A stretch of DNA of 64,000 bases from Candidatus Propionivibrio dominans (GTDB taxonomy: Bacteria; Pseudomonadota; Gammaproteobacteria; Burkholderiales; Rhodocyclaceae). The stretch is from contig JADJNC010000005.1 in assembly GCA_016709335.1 (NCBI GenBank), forward strand, positions 18,914-82,913, given 5' to 3'. The notes below the pieces were generated by a model. It had not been told where the DNA came from, searched no databases, and worked only from the letters and a program-made list of their open reading frames with translations. Made by a program: the position numbers and the translations under genes. Below are positions 47,471 through 56,209 of this stretch, one piece after another. The first letter of the stretch is position 1, and each line of letters opens with the position of its first letter.

Positions 47471-48934
47471 ATGTCAATCAGCACCACCATCAAATCCATC
47501 CAGGACATCATGCGCAAGGACGTCGGCGTCGACGGCGACGCGCAGCGCATCGGCCAGCTCGTCTGGATGTTCTTCCTCAAGATTTACGACGACAAGGAAA
47601 CCGAGTACGAACTGCTCGACGACCACTACAAGTCGCCGATCCCCGCCCCGCTGCGCTGGCGCAACTGGGCGGCCAACCCCGAAGGCATGACCGGCGACGA
47701 GCTGCTCGACTTCGTCAACAACCAGCTTTTCAAGACGCTCAAAGACCTGCAGCCGCAGTACAACGACCAGCGCGGCTTCGTCATCCGCAGCGTCTTCGAA
47801 GACGCCTACAACTACATGAAGTCCGGCCACCTCATCCGGCGGGTCATCAACAAGATCAACGAAGGCATCGACTTCAACAAGGCGCAGGACCGCCACCTCT
47901 TCGGCGACCTCTACGAACAAATCCTGCGCGACCTGCAAAACGCCGGCAACGCCGGCGAGTACTACACCCCGCGCCCGGTCACCCAGTTCATGGTCGACAT
48001 GGTCAACCCGCAACTCGGCGAAAAAATTCTCGACCCCGCCTGCGGCACCGGCGGCTTCCTCACCTGCACCATTGAAAACGTGCGCAAGGCGCAGGTCAAA
48101 ACCGTCGAGCAGGAACAGCAGCTCCAGCAAAGCATCTTCGGCGTCGAGAAGAAGCCGCTGCCGCACCTGCTGTGCACCACCAACATGATCCTGCACGGCA
48201 TCGACGTGCCGACCAACGTCCGCCACGACAACACCCTGTCGCGTCCGCTGCGCGACTACGGCCCCCGGGATCGCGTCGATGTCATCGTCACCAACCCGCC
48301 CTTCGGCGGCATGGAAGAAGACGGCATCGAAACCAACTTCCCGGCCAGCTTCCGGACCCGCGAAACCGCCGATCTCTTCCTGGTGCTGATCATGCACCTG
48401 CTGAAAGACGGTGGCCGCGCCGCCGTGGTGCTGCCCGACGGCACGCTGTTCGGCGAAGGCATCAAAACGCGCATCAAGGAACAACTGCTCAACACCTGCA
48501 ATCTGCACACCATCGTCCGCCTGCCCAATGGCGTCTTTGCTCCCTACACCGGAATCAAGACCAACCTGCTGTTCTTTACAAAGGGCACGCCGACCGAGCA
48601 CATCTGGTTCTACGAGCACCCCTATCCGCCGGGCGTGAAGAACTACAACAAGACCAAGCCGATGCGGCTCGAGGAGTTCGAGGCGGAGAAAGTTTGGTGG
48701 GGAGGTGGCGAAAGAAGCGGTCGGGTTGAAAACGAATACGCCTGGAAAGTCAGCGCCGACGAGATCAAGGCGCGCAACTACAACCTCGACATCAAGAACC
48801 CGCACAGCCCGGATGCGGTGATTCACGACCCGGAGCAACTGCTCGCCGACTACGCCGCGTTGCAGCAGCGGATCGCCAGTACTCGTGACCAGCTCAAGGC
48901 CGTGCTGGCGGCCGCATTGGAGACCAGACAATGA
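47471..48934 (+). CDS. hsdM: Type I restriction-modification methyltransferase, M subunit
   Basis: A 487-residue N6-adenine methylase: N-terminal HsdM_N (IKSIQDIMRKDVGVDGDAQRIGQLVWMFFLKIYDDKE), Target region, SAM motif DPACGTGGF and catalytic NPPFGG, with LVLIMHLLKDGGRAAVVLPDG. It starts 13 bp after hsdR and its last 4 bases overlap the PIN gene. With HsdS it methylates the recognition sequence. Confidence 0.95.
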   Translation: MSISTTIKSIQDIMRKDVGVDGDAQRIGQLVWMFFLKIYDDKETEYELLDDHYKSPIPAPLRWRNWAANPEGMTGDELLDFVNNQLFKTLKDLQPQYNDQRGFVIRSVFEDAYNYMKSGHLIRRVINKINEGIDFNKAQDRHLFGDLYEQILRDLQNAGNAGEYYTPRPVTQFMVDMVNPQLGEKILDPACGTGGFLTCTIENVRKAQVKTVEQEQQLQQSIFGVEKKPLPHLLCTTNMILHGIDVPTNVRHDNTLSRPLRDYGPRDRVDVIVTNPPFGGMEEDGIETNFPASFRTRETADLFLVLIMHLLKDGGRAAVVLPDGTLFGEGIKTRIKEQLLNTCNLHTIVRLPNGVFAPYTGIKTNLLFFTKGTPTEHIWFYEHPYPPGVKNYNKTKPMRLEEFEAEKVWWGGGERSGRVENEYAWKVSADEIKARNYNLDIKNPHSPDAVIHDPEQLLADYAALQQRIASTRDQLKAVLAAALETRQ

Positions 48935-49410
48935 AACCACTGGTATATGTTGAAACGTCGATCGTTTCCTACCTCACCGCCCGCCCCAGCCGCGATCTGG
49001 TAACCGCAGCGCGACAGACTTGGACACGTGAATGGTGGGACATCGCACCGTCGCAATGGCGATTAAGAATTTCCGACCTGGTGCTGGAAGAAGCGGCGCG
49101 TGGCGACCCGTCCGCTGCATTATTAAGGCTTGATGCACTGCAAAATCTGGAAGTCGTTGAAATCAATACTGAAGCACGATCATTGGCAGCACGCCTGATC
49201 GAAGCCGGTGCAATGCCGCAGACCGAGGCTGAGGATGCGCTACATATCGCCATAGCGTCGGTCGCCGGTGCGCACTACCTCGTAACATGGAATTTTGCCC
49301 ATCTGGTTGGCCCAGACGCTAAACTTAGACTACTGGACACCCTGCGCGCATGTGAGTGCCACGCACCGCTGCTCACGACACCCGAAGAACTGCTGGAGAT
49401 CATCAAATGA
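48931..49410 (+). CDS. PIN-domain protein inside the RM operon
   Basis: A 159-residue PIN nuclease: YVETSIVSYLTARPSRDLV (first Asp replaced by Glu in VETS, as in this subfamily), LVLEEAARGDPSAA, EAEDALHIAIASVAGAHYLVTWNFAHLV (acidic active-site residues in EAEDALH and the TWNF motif). It overlaps hsdM by 4 bases and the next small gene by 4 bases, so it is translationally coupled in the hsd operon. Toxin of a PIN-based TA pair, or an accessory to RM. Confidence 0.85.
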   Translation: MKPLVYVETSIVSYLTARPSRDLVTAARQTWTREWWDIAPSQWRLRISDLVLEEAARGDPSAALLRLDALQNLEVVEINTEARSLAARLIEAGAMPQTEAEDALHIAIASVAGAHYLVTWNFAHLVGPDAKLRLLDTLRACECHAPLLTTPEELLEIIK

Positions 49411-49595
49411 ACACGCCGAAAACTGAACTCCCTAAGCAAGGGAACGCACGCCTGCCTGACCCTATCCTCGCCGAACTTTGGGAAGCAAAGCGGCAGATCA
49501 ACGAGGAAGCCGGATACGACATCGGCAAGCTTGCGCGCATGGCGAAAGACGCCAGCGAAGAAATCCGGAAAAAATGGCCGCGTGCGAAAATTTGA
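49407..49595 (+). CDS. Small protein following the PIN gene, probable antitoxin
   Basis: A 62-residue protein (ATG 49407): NTPKTELPKQGNARLPDPILAELWEAKRQINEEAGYDIGKLARMAKDASEEIRKKWPRAKI. Position next to PIN, small size and the ELWEAKRQINEEAGYDI segment suit an antitoxin or regulator. Its TGA overlaps the next ATG (TGATG). No catalytic features are visible. Confidence 0.65.
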   Translation: MNTPKTELPKQGNARLPDPILAELWEAKRQINEEAGYDIGKLARMAKDASEEIRKKWPRAKI

Positions 49596-49849
49596 TGAAT
49601 CCACGCGTTATAACCCTCACCGCCAACGCCGATCACAGCCTGACGCTTGTCTTCAACAACGGCGAGACCAAGCGCTTCGACATGCGCCCCTATCTTGGTT
49701 ACACCGCATTTGCCCCGCTGCAGAACATCGGATTCTTCCAGCTTGCCAGGGCTGACCACGGCACGGTAGCCTGGCCGCAAGACATCGACTTCGACCCCGA
49801 CACCCTCTATCTGGATAGCCAAAGCATCAGCGATGAGCGCGCCGCATGA
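49595..49849 (+). CDS. DUF2442 domain protein
   Basis: An 84-residue protein: MNPRVITLTANADHSLTLVFNNGETKRFDMRPYLGYTAFAPLQNIGFFQLARADHGTVAWPQDIDFDPDTLYLDSQSI. The GE.KRFDM.PYL....F..L.....F....V..GTV.WP..IDF.PDTLY pattern is DUF2442, common beside toxin-antitoxin genes. Overlaps hsdS start by 4 bases. Confidence 0.85.
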   Translation: MNPRVITLTANADHSLTLVFNNGETKRFDMRPYLGYTAFAPLQNIGFFQLARADHGTVAWPQDIDFDPDTLYLDSQSISDERAA

Positions 49850-51645
49850 GTAGTAGCCTGCCCGACCACCTCGACCTCATCGCCGCCGCACCGAATGGCA
49901 TCCAGAAACTGCGCGGGCTGATTCTGGAACTGGCGGTGCGCGGCAAGCTGGTGCCGCAAGACCCCAAGGACGAACCGGCGAGCGAGTTGCGCAAGCGGAT
50001 CGCGCAGGTACGGGCGAGGTTGGAGGTGGAAGGAACTTGCAAAAAGTCGAATGCAACGCCACTTGATGCCGGGGATGCTCCGCCTTTTGAACTTCCTGCC
50101 GGTTGGGTGCTATCTCAGCTCTCAGATTTGGCTTTGGTCCTCAACGGCCGTGCCTACTCAAAAGACGAACTGCTGTCTGAGGGAGTGCCCGTTCTTCGAG
50201 TCGGCAACCTTTTTACGTCGAATCATTGGTACTACTCGAACCTGCAACTCGAAGCCGACAAATACTGCGATCAAGGTGACCTGCTTTACTCATGGTCCGC
50301 TTCGTTCGGACCATTTATTTGGCAAGGCCCAAAGGTGATCTATCACTATCACATCTGGAAGCTTCGCCTGTTCGACGAGTCGAGTCTCAGCAAGGAGTTT
50401 TTCTACAAATTCCTGCTCGAAAAAACCGCAGAGATTAAGGCGGCTGGGCATGGCGTGTCGATGATCCACATGACCAAAGAAAAGATGGAGAAAATTTTCG
50501 TCCCGTTTCCGCCCCTCGCCGAACAACACCGCATCGTCGCCAAAGTCGATGAACTGATGGCGCTCTGCGACCGGCTGGAGGCGGAGCAAACGGACGCGAC
50601 GAGCGCCCACGCCAAGCTCGTCGAAACCCTGCTCGGCACCCTCACACAAAGCACCGACGCCGCCGACCTTGCTGCCAACTGGCAACGTCTCGCCGAACAC
50701 TTCGACACCCTCTTCACCACCGAATCCAGCCTCGACGCCCTCAAGCAAACCATCCTGCAACTCGCCGTCATGGGCAAACTGGTGCCGCAAGACCCCAAGG
50801 ACGAACCGGCCCACGTTAGTCTAACCAACGCATTTAATTTGCGAAAAGGATTGGTCAAATCGGGAGTAATTCCCAAGAGGTTATTGACGGAATCGCCGCA
50901 ACTGTCGGAGCGACCTATCACCGTCCCAGAAAATTGGGCATTTGCATCATTTGACCACTTGGCTGCACCAGTGCCCAATGCCCTGAAAGCTGGGCCATTC
51001 GGTTCTGCACTAAAAAAGGATTGTTATGTCCCGAGTGGCTACAAGATCTACGGGCAGGAGCAAGTAATCAAGCAAGACGCGTTCTATGGCGACTACTACA
51101 TTTCTGAAGCGAAGTTTGCCCAGCTTCGGTCGTGCGAAGCAAAGCCGGGAGATCTACTCATTAGCCTTGTCGGCACAATTGGAAAAGTTTTGGTTCTACC
51201 GCTAGAGGCTGAAGCGGGCATCATTAATCCGCGTCTGATCAAAATGTCTTTGGACTTGAAGTTGGTCTATGCGGAATATGTGAAGATTATGTTGGCTTCA
51301 CCTTGGGTTCGAGAGTTTTTGTTTTCTGAGTCGCATGGGTCAACGATGGATGTACTTAATTTGACGATTTTGCGAAATCTTCCAGTTCCACTTCCTCCCC
51401 TCGCCGAACAACACCGCATCGTCGCCAAAGTCGCCGAACTGCTGGCCCTCGTCGACCGCCTCAAGGCCGACCTCGCCGAGCTCGCTCTCGTCAGACGCGT
51501 CTATCCACCACCCTCATCGAATCCGCCCTGCAAGCCGCCTGAGGACCCGCCATGTCGATCCGTACCGCACTCTGGAAAGTTTCCGCACAACCGCAAGCCC
51601 TGGTCGAAGCGCAGTTGCCGAGCGAGAAGCTGCTCGAAGACATGA
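49846..51645 (+). CDS. hsdS: Type I restriction-modification specificity subunit
   Basis: Two target-recognition domains separated by conserved helices: TRD1 after GDAPPFELPAGWVLSQL, TRD2 after SERPITVPENWAFASF. Each TRD is closed by PPLAEQHRIVAKVxELxAL, and each half begins with LAVxGKLVPQDPKDEPA, so the gene carries near-identical direct repeats about 840 bp apart. The open frame ends at 51645 with a nonsense tail (VRRVYPPPSSNPP). A 1-nt shift near 51480 gives the expected QTRLSTTLIESALQAA ending at 51542. HsdS defines the DNA sequence bound by the RM complex. Confidence 0.9.
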   Translation: MSSSLPDHLDLIAAAPNGIQKLRGLILELAVRGKLVPQDPKDEPASELRKRIAQVRARLEVEGTCKKSNATPLDAGDAPPFELPAGWVLSQLSDLALVLNGRAYSKDELLSEGVPVLRVGNLFTSNHWYYSNLQLEADKYCDQGDLLYSWSASFGPFIWQGPKVIYHYHIWKLRLFDESSLSKEFFYKFLLEKTAEIKAAGHGVSMIHMTKEKMEKIFVPFPPLAEQHRIVAKVDELMALCDRLEAEQTDATSAHAKLVETLLGTLTQSTDAADLAANWQRLAEHFDTLFTTESSLDALKQTILQLAVMGKLVPQDPKDEPAHVSLTNAFNLRKGLVKSGVIPKRLLTESPQLSERPITVPENWAFASFDHLAAPVPNALKAGPFGSALKKDCYVPSGYKIYGQEQVIKQDAFYGDYYISEAKFAQLRSCEAKPGDLLISLVGTIGKVLVLPLEAEAGIINPRLIKMSLDLKLVYAEYVKIMLASPWVREFLFSESHGSTMDVLNLTILRNLPVPLPPLAEQHRIVAKVAELLALVDRLKADLAELALVRRVYPPPSSNPPCKPPEDPPCRSVPHSGKFPHNRKPWSKRSCRARSCSKT

Positions 51646-51677
51646 TCGTTCCGGATACAGCACAGGAATTTTCATGA
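51552..51677 (+). pseudogene. Remnant of a NucS/DUF91-like endonuclease-domain gene
   Basis: From ATG 51552 the sequence reads MSIRTALWKVSAQPQALVEAQ followed by LPSEKLLEDMIV, the start of a family of endonuclease-like proteins often encoded after hsdS (I recall it continuing with a DxELK-type nuclease). Here it stops after 41 residues. The last residues (PDTAQEFS) come from unrelated sequence, pointing to a deletion. Confidence 0.6.
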
Positions 51678-51949
51678 ACAGCACGACTGAATTTATTGAA
51701 ATTGATTTACATGCCAGTGAGAAAAAGCTCATCCTTGAGCTTGCCGGGTTTTGGGTTACGGATGAAACGACACAGGCAGACCTCAAAAACGGTCGAAGGA
51801 AATGGGTTCGCATCGAGCCCTATGTAGTTTCCGAGCTCATTGGCGAGTTGTCGTATCACTACAATCGATGCAAGAGCGCCACCAAATCGGAACTGCTGGA
51901 TGCGCTGATCAGCCATCTTGAAAGTGCACTTTCAGCCAGCCGGAGATAA
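51674..51949 (+). CDS. Hypothetical protein after the RM operon
   Basis: A 91-residue protein: TEFIEIDLHASEKKLILELAGFWVTDETTQADLKNGRRKWVRIEPYVVSELIGELSYHYNRCKSATKSELLDALISHLESAL. Helical and acidic, not a family I recognise. Its ATG overlaps the stop of the remnant at 51552-51677 (ATGA). Confidence 0.6.
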   Translation: MNSTTEFIEIDLHASEKKLILELAGFWVTDETTQADLKNGRRKWVRIEPYVVSELIGELSYHYNRCKSATKSELLDALISHLESALSASRR

Positions 51950-51957
51950 CCGCCCCC

Positions 51958-52084
51958 ATGTTGCCTTCACTGCTCGCCCACGAGATTAAAAACAGCCTGA
52001 AGCATTTTTTTGCGCACCGGCTTCAAGCCTTTCTACCCCTTGTTCGCGGGCGTCATGCGGCGCTTAACCCAAGACGAACTTTGA
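51958..52084 (+). pseudogene. N-terminal remnant of a large helicase-type defence gene
   Basis: ATG 51958 reads MLPSLLAHEIKNSLKHFF, then, one base over, TGFKPFYPLFAGVMRRLTQDEL and stop at 52084. The LPSLLAxxIxxxLxxFL...TGF.P..P.F.G...R opening is that of large DEAD/DEAH helicases found in defence islands. Only ~40 residues survive. Confidence 0.45.
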
Positions 52085-52150
52085 ATTTCCTTACGCTGAC
52101 CGACCAGAGCAAGCGCGAATCCCTTGAGCAGAATGCGTTGATCCAATAAA

Positions 52151-52190
52151 TAGGTATTTATTGACATTTACCTATGTTACGGAACATTAT
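52151..52190 (+). promoter_or_regulatory. Probable AbiE promoter with operator dyad
   Basis: TAGGTA (52151-52156) and TACCTA (52169-52174) form an inverted repeat surrounding TTGACA (-35, 52161-52166); CATTAT at 52185-52190 could be the -10 (18-bp spacer). AbiEi-type antitoxins repress their own promoters by binding inverted repeats, which fits. Transcription would start close to the ATG at 52198, giving an almost leaderless message. Confidence 0.5.
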
Positions 52191-52197
52191 ACTCAAC

Positions 52198-52797
52198 ATG
52201 GTTAATGTTTCCGATAAGCTGCTCGATCTGGTGCGCTCCCGAGGCATGATTCGCCCCTGCGATCTAACGCTGCTGGGAATACCCAGAGTGTCCCTCACCC
52301 GCGCTGTCCGTCGCGGTCACCTGGAGCGTGTCGGTCGCGGGCTCTATGGGCTGCCCGGTAGGGAGGTTTCAGCGCAGGGATCGCTGGCGGAAGTAGCGCT
52401 AAGGGTGCCCAAAGGCGTTGTCTGCCTGCTTTCAGCCCTCCGTTTTCACGAACTGACCACCCAGGCCCCTTTCGAAGTGTGGCTGGCAATCGAAAACAAG
52501 GCCCTCGCCCCGAAGCTTGATTATCCGCCGCTGCGCATCGTGCGTTTCTCGGGTGCCGCGCTCACCGAGGGGGTTGAAGAGCATAGCGTTGACGGCGTGA
52601 CGGTCCGTATCACTGGTGTCGCCAAAACCGTCGCCGACTGTTTCAAATACCGCAACAAGATCGGCCTTGACGTCGCCCTGGAGGCGCTACGCGATGCCTG
52701 GCACGGGAAGCGAATGACCAGCGATGACATCTGGCGCTATGCCAAAGTCTGCCGCGTGGCCAACGTGATGCGTCCGTATCTGGAAAGCCTGGCATGA
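52198..52797 (+). CDS. abiEi: AbiEi-family antitoxin
   Basis: A 199-residue protein from ATG 52198; an in-frame ATG at 52174 is inside the operator. N-terminal winged HTH: VNVSDKLLDLVRSRGMIRPCDLTLLGIPRVSLTRAVRRGHLERVGRGLYGLPG, then the C-terminal domain GVVCLLSALRFHELTTQAPFEVWLAIENKA...LRIVRFSG...VDGVTVRITGVAKTVADCFKYRNKIGLDVALEALRDAW. This is the antitoxin of the type IV TA/abortive infection system AbiE. Overlaps the toxin gene by 4 bases. Confidence 0.9.
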   Translation: MVNVSDKLLDLVRSRGMIRPCDLTLLGIPRVSLTRAVRRGHLERVGRGLYGLPGREVSAQGSLAEVALRVPKGVVCLLSALRFHELTTQAPFEVWLAIENKALAPKLDYPPLRIVRFSGAALTEGVEEHSVDGVTVRITGVAKTVADCFKYRNKIGLDVALEALRDAWHGKRMTSDDIWRYAKVCRVANVMRPYLESLA

Positions 52798-53705
52798 CCG
52801 TTGTCAACATGGGCGCTTCAATTCGCGACCGCTTGCTCAGCAAAGCTCGTGCAGAAAAGTTGGACTTCAACCTGCTGCTGACACGTTATGCCCTGGAGCG
52901 CATGCTCTATCGCTTGAGCATTTCGCAACACCGTGAACAGTTTCTGCTCAAGGGCGCACTGCTGTTCGATCTGTGGTTCGATGTGCCACATCGGCCGACG
53001 CATGATATCGATTTTCTCGGTTTCGGCGCGGCGGATATTTCCCGTCTGGAAGCGGTTTTCCGGGACATCTGCCGGATCGAGAGTCCCGACGGCATGGTGT
53101 TTCAGCCTGATTCCGTGAAGGGGGCCGAGATTCGCAAGGAGGCCAATTACTCTGGCATTCGGCTCACCCTGATGGGTCTTCTGGACAGTGCTCGTTGCCC
53201 AGTACAGATCGACGTCGGGTTCGGCGATGCCGTCGTGCCCGGTCCGGAAGATGCACGTTATCCGATTATTCTGCCGGGAATGCCTGAGCCGCAGCTTCGG
53301 GTTTATCCCCGCTACACTGTCGTCGCAGAAAAACTTGAGGCACTGACGTCGCTCGGCATGTTGAACAGCCGGATGAAGGATTTCTTTGACCTGTGGGTGC
53401 TGGCGAAGCACTCAGACTTTGATGGCTCGGTGCTGTCACAGGCGGTTGCCGCAACTTTTGAGCGTCGAAGCACCGCTTTGCCTGAAGGGATCCCCATCGG
53501 TTTGAGCGATGGATTCATCAATGATGCGCAGAAGGCAAAGCAGTGGCTGGCCTTCCTGCGCAAGAACGCTCTGGAACCGATGCTTCTGGAAACGGTAATC
53601 GGCGATCTGCGTGATTTCTTGCTGCCTGTTTTGGCTTCAGTTTCGGCGGGCAGCACGCTCGACAGCGCCTGGCGGGCGGGAGAAGGATGGCTTAAGAATG
53701 GATAG
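52794..53705 (+). CDS. abiEii: AbiEii-family nucleotidyltransferase toxin
   Basis: A 303-residue protein: RLLSKARAEKLDFNLLLTRYALERMLYRLSISQHREQFLLKGALLFDLWFDVPHRPTHDIDFLG (polymerase-beta-like NTase motif, KGALL...THDIDF), VQIDVGFGDAV (third Asp), YTVVAEKLEALTSLGMLNSRMKDFFDLWVLAK (AbiEii KD/FDL motif). Such toxins modify or charge tRNA 3' ends with nucleotides and stop growth after phage infection. Confidence 0.92.
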   Translation: MTVVNMGASIRDRLLSKARAEKLDFNLLLTRYALERMLYRLSISQHREQFLLKGALLFDLWFDVPHRPTHDIDFLGFGAADISRLEAVFRDICRIESPDGMVFQPDSVKGAEIRKEANYSGIRLTLMGLLDSARCPVQIDVGFGDAVVPGPEDARYPIILPGMPEPQLRVYPRYTVVAEKLEALTSLGMLNSRMKDFFDLWVLAKHSDFDGSVLSQAVAATFERRSTALPEGIPIGLSDGFINDAQKAKQWLAFLRKNALEPMLLETVIGDLRDFLLPVLASVSAGSTLDSAWRAGEGWLKNG

Positions 53706-53986
53706 CTATAGCACTCGGTCAGCCACCAATGTGGTGCGATTGCTCGTCATGTTACGCTTTGAATTGAGGCCAATGGTTTCATTTGTTGCGACAGTCAACC
53801 AGCAAGACACTCTGACTGGCTGGAATGGCTGATTATTTCGCTTGGAAATTGCTATGTATTCTGGACTGTGGCTGGCCGGTCTGGATTGCTTGGCATCAGT
53901 TTTGCCCGGCGACAAAACTGATTTCCGTATATTTTCCGTACGGCAAGAAAAGGGGAACTCTTATTCTTCTTAAATCTTTGATTTTA
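53706..53986. other. Intergenic spacer between AbiE and tRNA-Val
   Basis: About 280 bases; no gene or clear signal seen. Confidence 0.4.
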
Positions 53987-54061
53987 TGGTGGGCGGTACT
54001 GGGATCGAACCAGTGACCCCTGCCGTGTGAAGGCAGTGCTCTACCGCTGAGCTAACCGCCC
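53987..54061 (-). tRNA. tRNA-Val (CAC)
   Basis: Minus-strand cloverleaf: GGGCGGT...ACCGCCC acceptor stem, D-arm AGCTCAGCGGTAGAGC, anticodon arm CTGCC-TTCACAC-GGCAG with anticodon CAC, T-arm GGTTCGATCC, and encoded ACCA 3' end. Confidence 0.93.
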
Positions 54062-54156
54062 GACAGAGGGACAAGATTTAACCACAACAGCGCCATACGG
54101 TCAATTTGCGTGCGCTTACCTTACAATACGCCCTTTCCGCTTTTCGGCCAGTGACC

Positions 54157-55551
54157 ATGATCCGCACCCGTTTTGCCCCCTCCCCGACCGGCTTTCTGCA
54201 CATCGGCGGCGCGCGTACCGCGCTCTTCTCCTGGGCCTTTGCCCGGCACCACGGCGGGCAGTTCATTCTGCGCATTGAAGACACGGATGTGGTGCGTTCG
54301 ACGCCGGAGGCGGTGCAGGCGATTCTCGACGGCATGCAGTGGCTCGGCCTGACGCACGACGAAGGCCCGTTTTACCAGATGCAGCGCATGGATCGTTACC
54401 GGGAGGTGATCCAGACCATGCTCGCCGCCGGCACCGCCTACCCCTGCTACACGACGCCAGACGAACTCGAGCGCATGCGCGAGGCGCAGCGCGCCAGCGG
54501 CCTCAAGCCGCGCTACGACGGCACCTGGCGCCCGGAGCCCGGCAAGACGCTGCCGACGCCGCCAGCCGGCGCGCTGCCGGTGGTGCGCTTCAGGAATCCG
54601 CTCGACGGTGTGGTGGCCTGGGATGACCTGGTCAAGGGCCGCATCGAGATTGCCAACGCCGAACTCGACGATCTGGTGATCGCCCGTGCCGACGGTACGC
54701 CGACCTACAACTTCTGCGTCGTCGTTGACGACTGGGAGATGGGCATCACGCACGTCATCCGTGGCGATGACCACGTGAACAACACGCCACGCCAGATCAA
54801 CATCCTCGCCGCGCTCGGCGCGCAGGTTCCGCTTTACGCGCACCTTTCGATGATCCTCGGCGACGACGGGCAGAAGCTGTCCAAACGCCACGGTGCGGTG
54901 AGCGTGATGCAATATGACGACGAAGGCTATCTGCCGGAAGCCGTGCTCAACTACCTGGCCCGCCTCGGCTGGTCGCACGGCGACGAGGAGGTGTTCTCGA
55001 TGTCGCAGTTCTGCGCGTGGTTCGACCTCGACCACATCACGCCCTCGGCGGCGCAGTTCAACACCGAGAAGCTGAACTGGCTCAATGCCCACTACCTCAA
55101 GCAGGCCGACAACGAGCGGCTGGCGGCGCTGGTGCAGCCACGGCTCGCCGCGCGCGGCGTAACGGTCAGCGCCTCGCCCTCGCTGGCGGCCATCTGCGGC
55201 CTCTACAAGGAGCGCGTGAGCAACCTCAATGAGCTGACCGATGCCGCCGAAGTGTTCTACATCGACCTGCATCCGAAGGCTGAAATTCTGGCGCAGCACC
55301 TGACGCCGGAAGCGCTGCCGGCGCTGGCCGATTTTGTCGCCGGCATCCGCGAGGTGGATTGGGAAGTCGCAGCCATAAGCGCGCTGATCAAGACGTGTAT
55401 CGGCAAGCACGGACTGAAGATGCCCAAGCTGGCGATGCCGCTGCGCGTGTTGCTGACCGGGCAGGCGCAGACGCCGTCGGTCGATGCCCTGCTGGCCCTG
55501 TTTCCGCGCGAACTGGTGCTCAAGCGGCTGGCGGCGGCAGTACCCGACTGA
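54157..55551 (+). CDS. gltX: Glutamyl-tRNA synthetase
   Basis: A 464-residue class I synthetase starting [44 protein letters not shown] (HIGH-type motif LHIGG). [11 protein letters not shown] is the KMSKS signature, and [20 protein letters not shown] and DDGQKLS are also typical. C-terminal anticodon-binding helices end in [17 protein letters not shown]. It charges tRNA-Glu, whose gene lies ~180 bp downstream. The GTG at 54151 is an alternative start. Confidence 0.95.
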   Translation: MIRTRFAPSPTGFLHIGGARTALFSWAFARHHGGQFILRIEDTDVVRSTPEAVQAILDGMQWLGLTHDEGPFYQMQRMDRYREVIQTMLAAGTAYPCYTTPDELERMREAQRASGLKPRYDGTWRPEPGKTLPTPPAGALPVVRFRNPLDGVVAWDDLVKGRIEIANAELDDLVIARADGTPTYNFCVVVDDWEMGITHVIRGDDHVNNTPRQINILAALGAQVPLYAHLSMILGDDGQKLSKRHGAVSVMQYDDEGYLPEAVLNYLARLGWSHGDEEVFSMSQFCAWFDLDHITPSAAQFNTEKLNWLNAHYLKQADNERLAALVQPRLAARGVTVSASPSLAAICGLYKERVSNLNELTDAAEVFYIDLHPKAEILAQHLTPEALPALADFVAGIREVDWEVAAISALIKTCIGKHGLKMPKLAMPLRVLLTGQAQTPSVDALLALFPRELVLKRLAAAVPD

Positions 55552-55632
55552 GCGCTGCCGGATACTCCGCACCAAGGAAAAAGCGCTTTACAAGAGTGGG
55601 CCGCCTCCCTATAATGCGCCCTTCTTTCGAGC

Positions 55633-55708
<76 letters not shown>

Positions 55709-55734
55709 ACAGGCCGAAAGAGAAAATAGTCCGG

Positions 55735-55810
55735 GTCCCCATCGTCTAGAGGCCTAGGACACTACCCTTTCACGGTAGGTACCGGGGTTCGAATCCCCGT
55801 GGGGACGCCA
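55735..55810 (+). tRNA. tRNA-Glu (TTC)
   Basis: GTCCCCA/TGGGGAC acceptor stem, TCGTCTAGAGGCCTAGGA D-region, anticodon arm CTACC-CTTTCAC-GGTAG (anticodon TTC), GGTTCGAATCC T-arm and GCCA end. Confidence 0.95.
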
Positions 55811-55819
55811 AGAACAGAC

Positions 55820-55859
55820 AGGGGTTGCCCGGCGCAACACGCCGCAACCCCTTGCTTTT
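55820..55859 (+). terminator. Probable intrinsic terminator after tRNA-Glu
   Basis: Arms AGGGGTTGC (55820-55828) and GCAACCCCT (55844-55852) can pair, followed by TGCTTTT. It lies between the tRNA-Glu and tRNA-Asp genes. Confidence 0.5.
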
Positions 55860-55869
55860 GAGCAGTACT

Positions 55870-55946
55870 GGAGTGGTAGTTCAGTTGGTTAGAATACCGG
55901 CCTGTCACGCCGGGGGTCGCGGGTTCGAGTCCCGTCCACTCCGCCA
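55870..55946 (+). tRNA. tRNA-Asp (GTC)
   Basis: GGAGTGG/CCACTCC acceptor stem, anticodon arm CCGGC-CTGTCAC-GCCGG (anticodon GTC), GGTTCGAGTCC T-arm, GCCA end. Confidence 0.95.
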
Positions 55947-56035
55947 ACATAGCTAAACGGCCTGATTTTCAGGACGTTTTCGTTTCAGCCTCTCAACTCG
56001 GCAAGCCATGCGCTGTGGGGACGGAATCGGTTAGG

Positions 56036-56150
56036 GAAACGCTGAATAAGTCGTTACACCGGCGGAAGCCGGTGTCCAGTGCCTTGATTTTTCTGGATTC
56101 CGGCGTTCGCCGGAATGACGCTTAACACTCGTTCAGTGACTCCTTAGTTT
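56036..56150. repeat. Dispersed intergenic repeat B, copy 2
   Basis: GAATAAGTCGTTACACCGG, GGAAGCCGGTGTCCAG, TTTTCTGGATTCCGGCG, GCCGGAATGACG and TTCAGTGACTCCTTAG correspond to 28737-28895 without that copy's insertion. Confidence 0.7.
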
Positions 56151-56209
56151 ATTCTGGGCATGGAACTTGTGTTTTCTGCACGTTCCATGCTCACACTACC
56201 AACGGCAAG

